This document shows, in pieces, positions 5,753 through 6,020 of a stretch of DNA of 6,020 nt (the stretch's first letter is position 1; the number at the start of each line of letters is the position of its first letter). The stretch comes from Pseudomonadota bacterium (lineage in GTDB: Bacteria > Pseudomonadota > Alphaproteobacteria > Micropepsales > Micropepsaceae). The stretch lies in assembly GCA_025360685.1 (NCBI GenBank), contig JANYBR010000297.1, positions 1-6,020 of the forward strand. The letters are read 5' to 3'. The translations under genes and the position numbers were made by a program. The notes beneath the pieces are model-generated. The model saw only the letters and a list, made by a program, of their open reading frames with translations. It was not told the origin of the DNA and searched no databases.

Positions 5753-6020
5753 TCCATCACCTCGACCGGCTTGACCGCCTGCGCTGCGAAATTGGGCCGC
5801 TTCATCAGCCAGATGATGCCGAGCGCTGGAATTCCCAGATAAAACATGAACAGAAAATCGTTCGAGAACGCGATCGTTTGAGCTCGGATCTCGATCAAAC
5901 CGTTTAAATTGGCTAGTCCGAACGGCAATTTGGGATTCATCATCATGCCGGGCGCATTGATCCCCAAGGCGCGATTGAACGGCGAGGCATAGCCCGCAAG
6001 TTGCGAGTGCATCACTTGGC
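5749..6020 (-). CDS. DHA2/EmrB-like MFS drug transporter, C-terminal end (cut by window edge)
   Basis: Only the last 89 residues are present, since the frame is open to the right edge. They show a periplasmic-loop-like stretch VMHSQLAGYASPFNRAL, a region with LNGLIEIRAQTIAFSNDF, then one clear membrane helix FLFMFYLGIPALGIIWLM followed by a short basic tail (KRP...). This combination is typical of the last part of 14-helix EmrB/QacA-type exporters (DHA2 family, proton-driven multidrug efflux), in which QxxxxAFxDxF precedes the final helix. An in-frame GTG at 6015 and ATG at 6012 lie inside the coding sequence and are not starts. The TGA overlaps the oxidoreductase ATG by 4 bases, placing this gene as the upstream partner in a coupled operon. 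An EmrA/HlyD partner, if present, would be further upstream outside the window. Confidence 0.82.
   Translation of the reverse strand, partial: QVMHSQLAGYASPFNRALGINAPGMMMNPKLPFGLANLNGLIEIRAQTIAFSNDFLFMFYLGIPALGIIWLMKRPNFAAQAVKPVEVME

Noticed and set aside
5876..5900. Inverted repeat GTTTGA/TCAAAC inside the transporter gene
   Set aside because: Six-base arms with a 13-base spacer in the middle of coding sequence; no adjacent promoter, so probably chance.
6010..6015. GTG/ATG near the right edge as start of a small 88-residue membrane protein
   Set aside because: The frame is open beyond the edge and the residues match the internal C-terminal part of a DHA2 transporter, so this is a truncated gene and not a small one.

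Overview
The window reads as an ordinary chromosomal stretch from an alphaproteobacterium, most likely of the order Hyphomicrobiales. Four things point there. Heme precursor synthesis starts with a 5-aminolevulinate synthase (Shemin/C4 route). HemB has the cysteine-free, magnesium-type metal site known from Bradyrhizobium. The MarR-family regulator closely resembles LdtR of rhizobia and Liberibacter. The base composition is GC-rich throughout with short intergenic gaps. No rRNA, tRNA, insertion sequence, CRISPR array, integrase or defence gene was seen.

Layout, left to right. 1-417 (minus): 5' part of hemA, cut by the window edge. 418-668: a 251-base gap with the hemA leader, small palindromes and a pair of stem-loops. 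669-1328 (minus): six-helix DUF1345 membrane protein. 1368-1886 (minus): ldtR-like MarR regulator. 1987-3126 (minus): acyl-CoA dehydrogenase of the isobutyryl-CoA dehydrogenase type. 3127-3263: divergent intergenic region with two inverted repeats. 3264-4253 (plus): hemB. 4263-4871 (minus): TetR-family regulator with a WHG-type C-terminal domain. 4871-5752 (minus): NAD(P)-dependent beta-hydroxyacid dehydrogenase. 5749-6020 (minus): C-terminal end of a DHA2/EmrB-like MFS transporter, entering from the right edge.

Three functional themes are visible. First, hemA and hemB, the first two steps of tetrapyrrole synthesis (glycine + succinyl-CoA to 5-aminolevulinate to porphobilinogen), lie about 2.8 kb apart in opposite orientation. 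Second, the ldtR-like regulator and the DUF1345 protein form a probable two-gene unit that may concern the cell envelope. Third, the transporter, oxidoreductase and TetR genes overlap by 4 and 1 bases and so almost certainly form one translationally coupled operon. This looks like a self-regulated efflux or detoxification cassette with its regulator last.

No convincing undescribed system was found. The points most worth a second look are the inverted repeats between the acyl-CoA dehydrogenase gene and hemB, the leader region of hemA, and the compact transporter-oxidoreductase-TetR operon.
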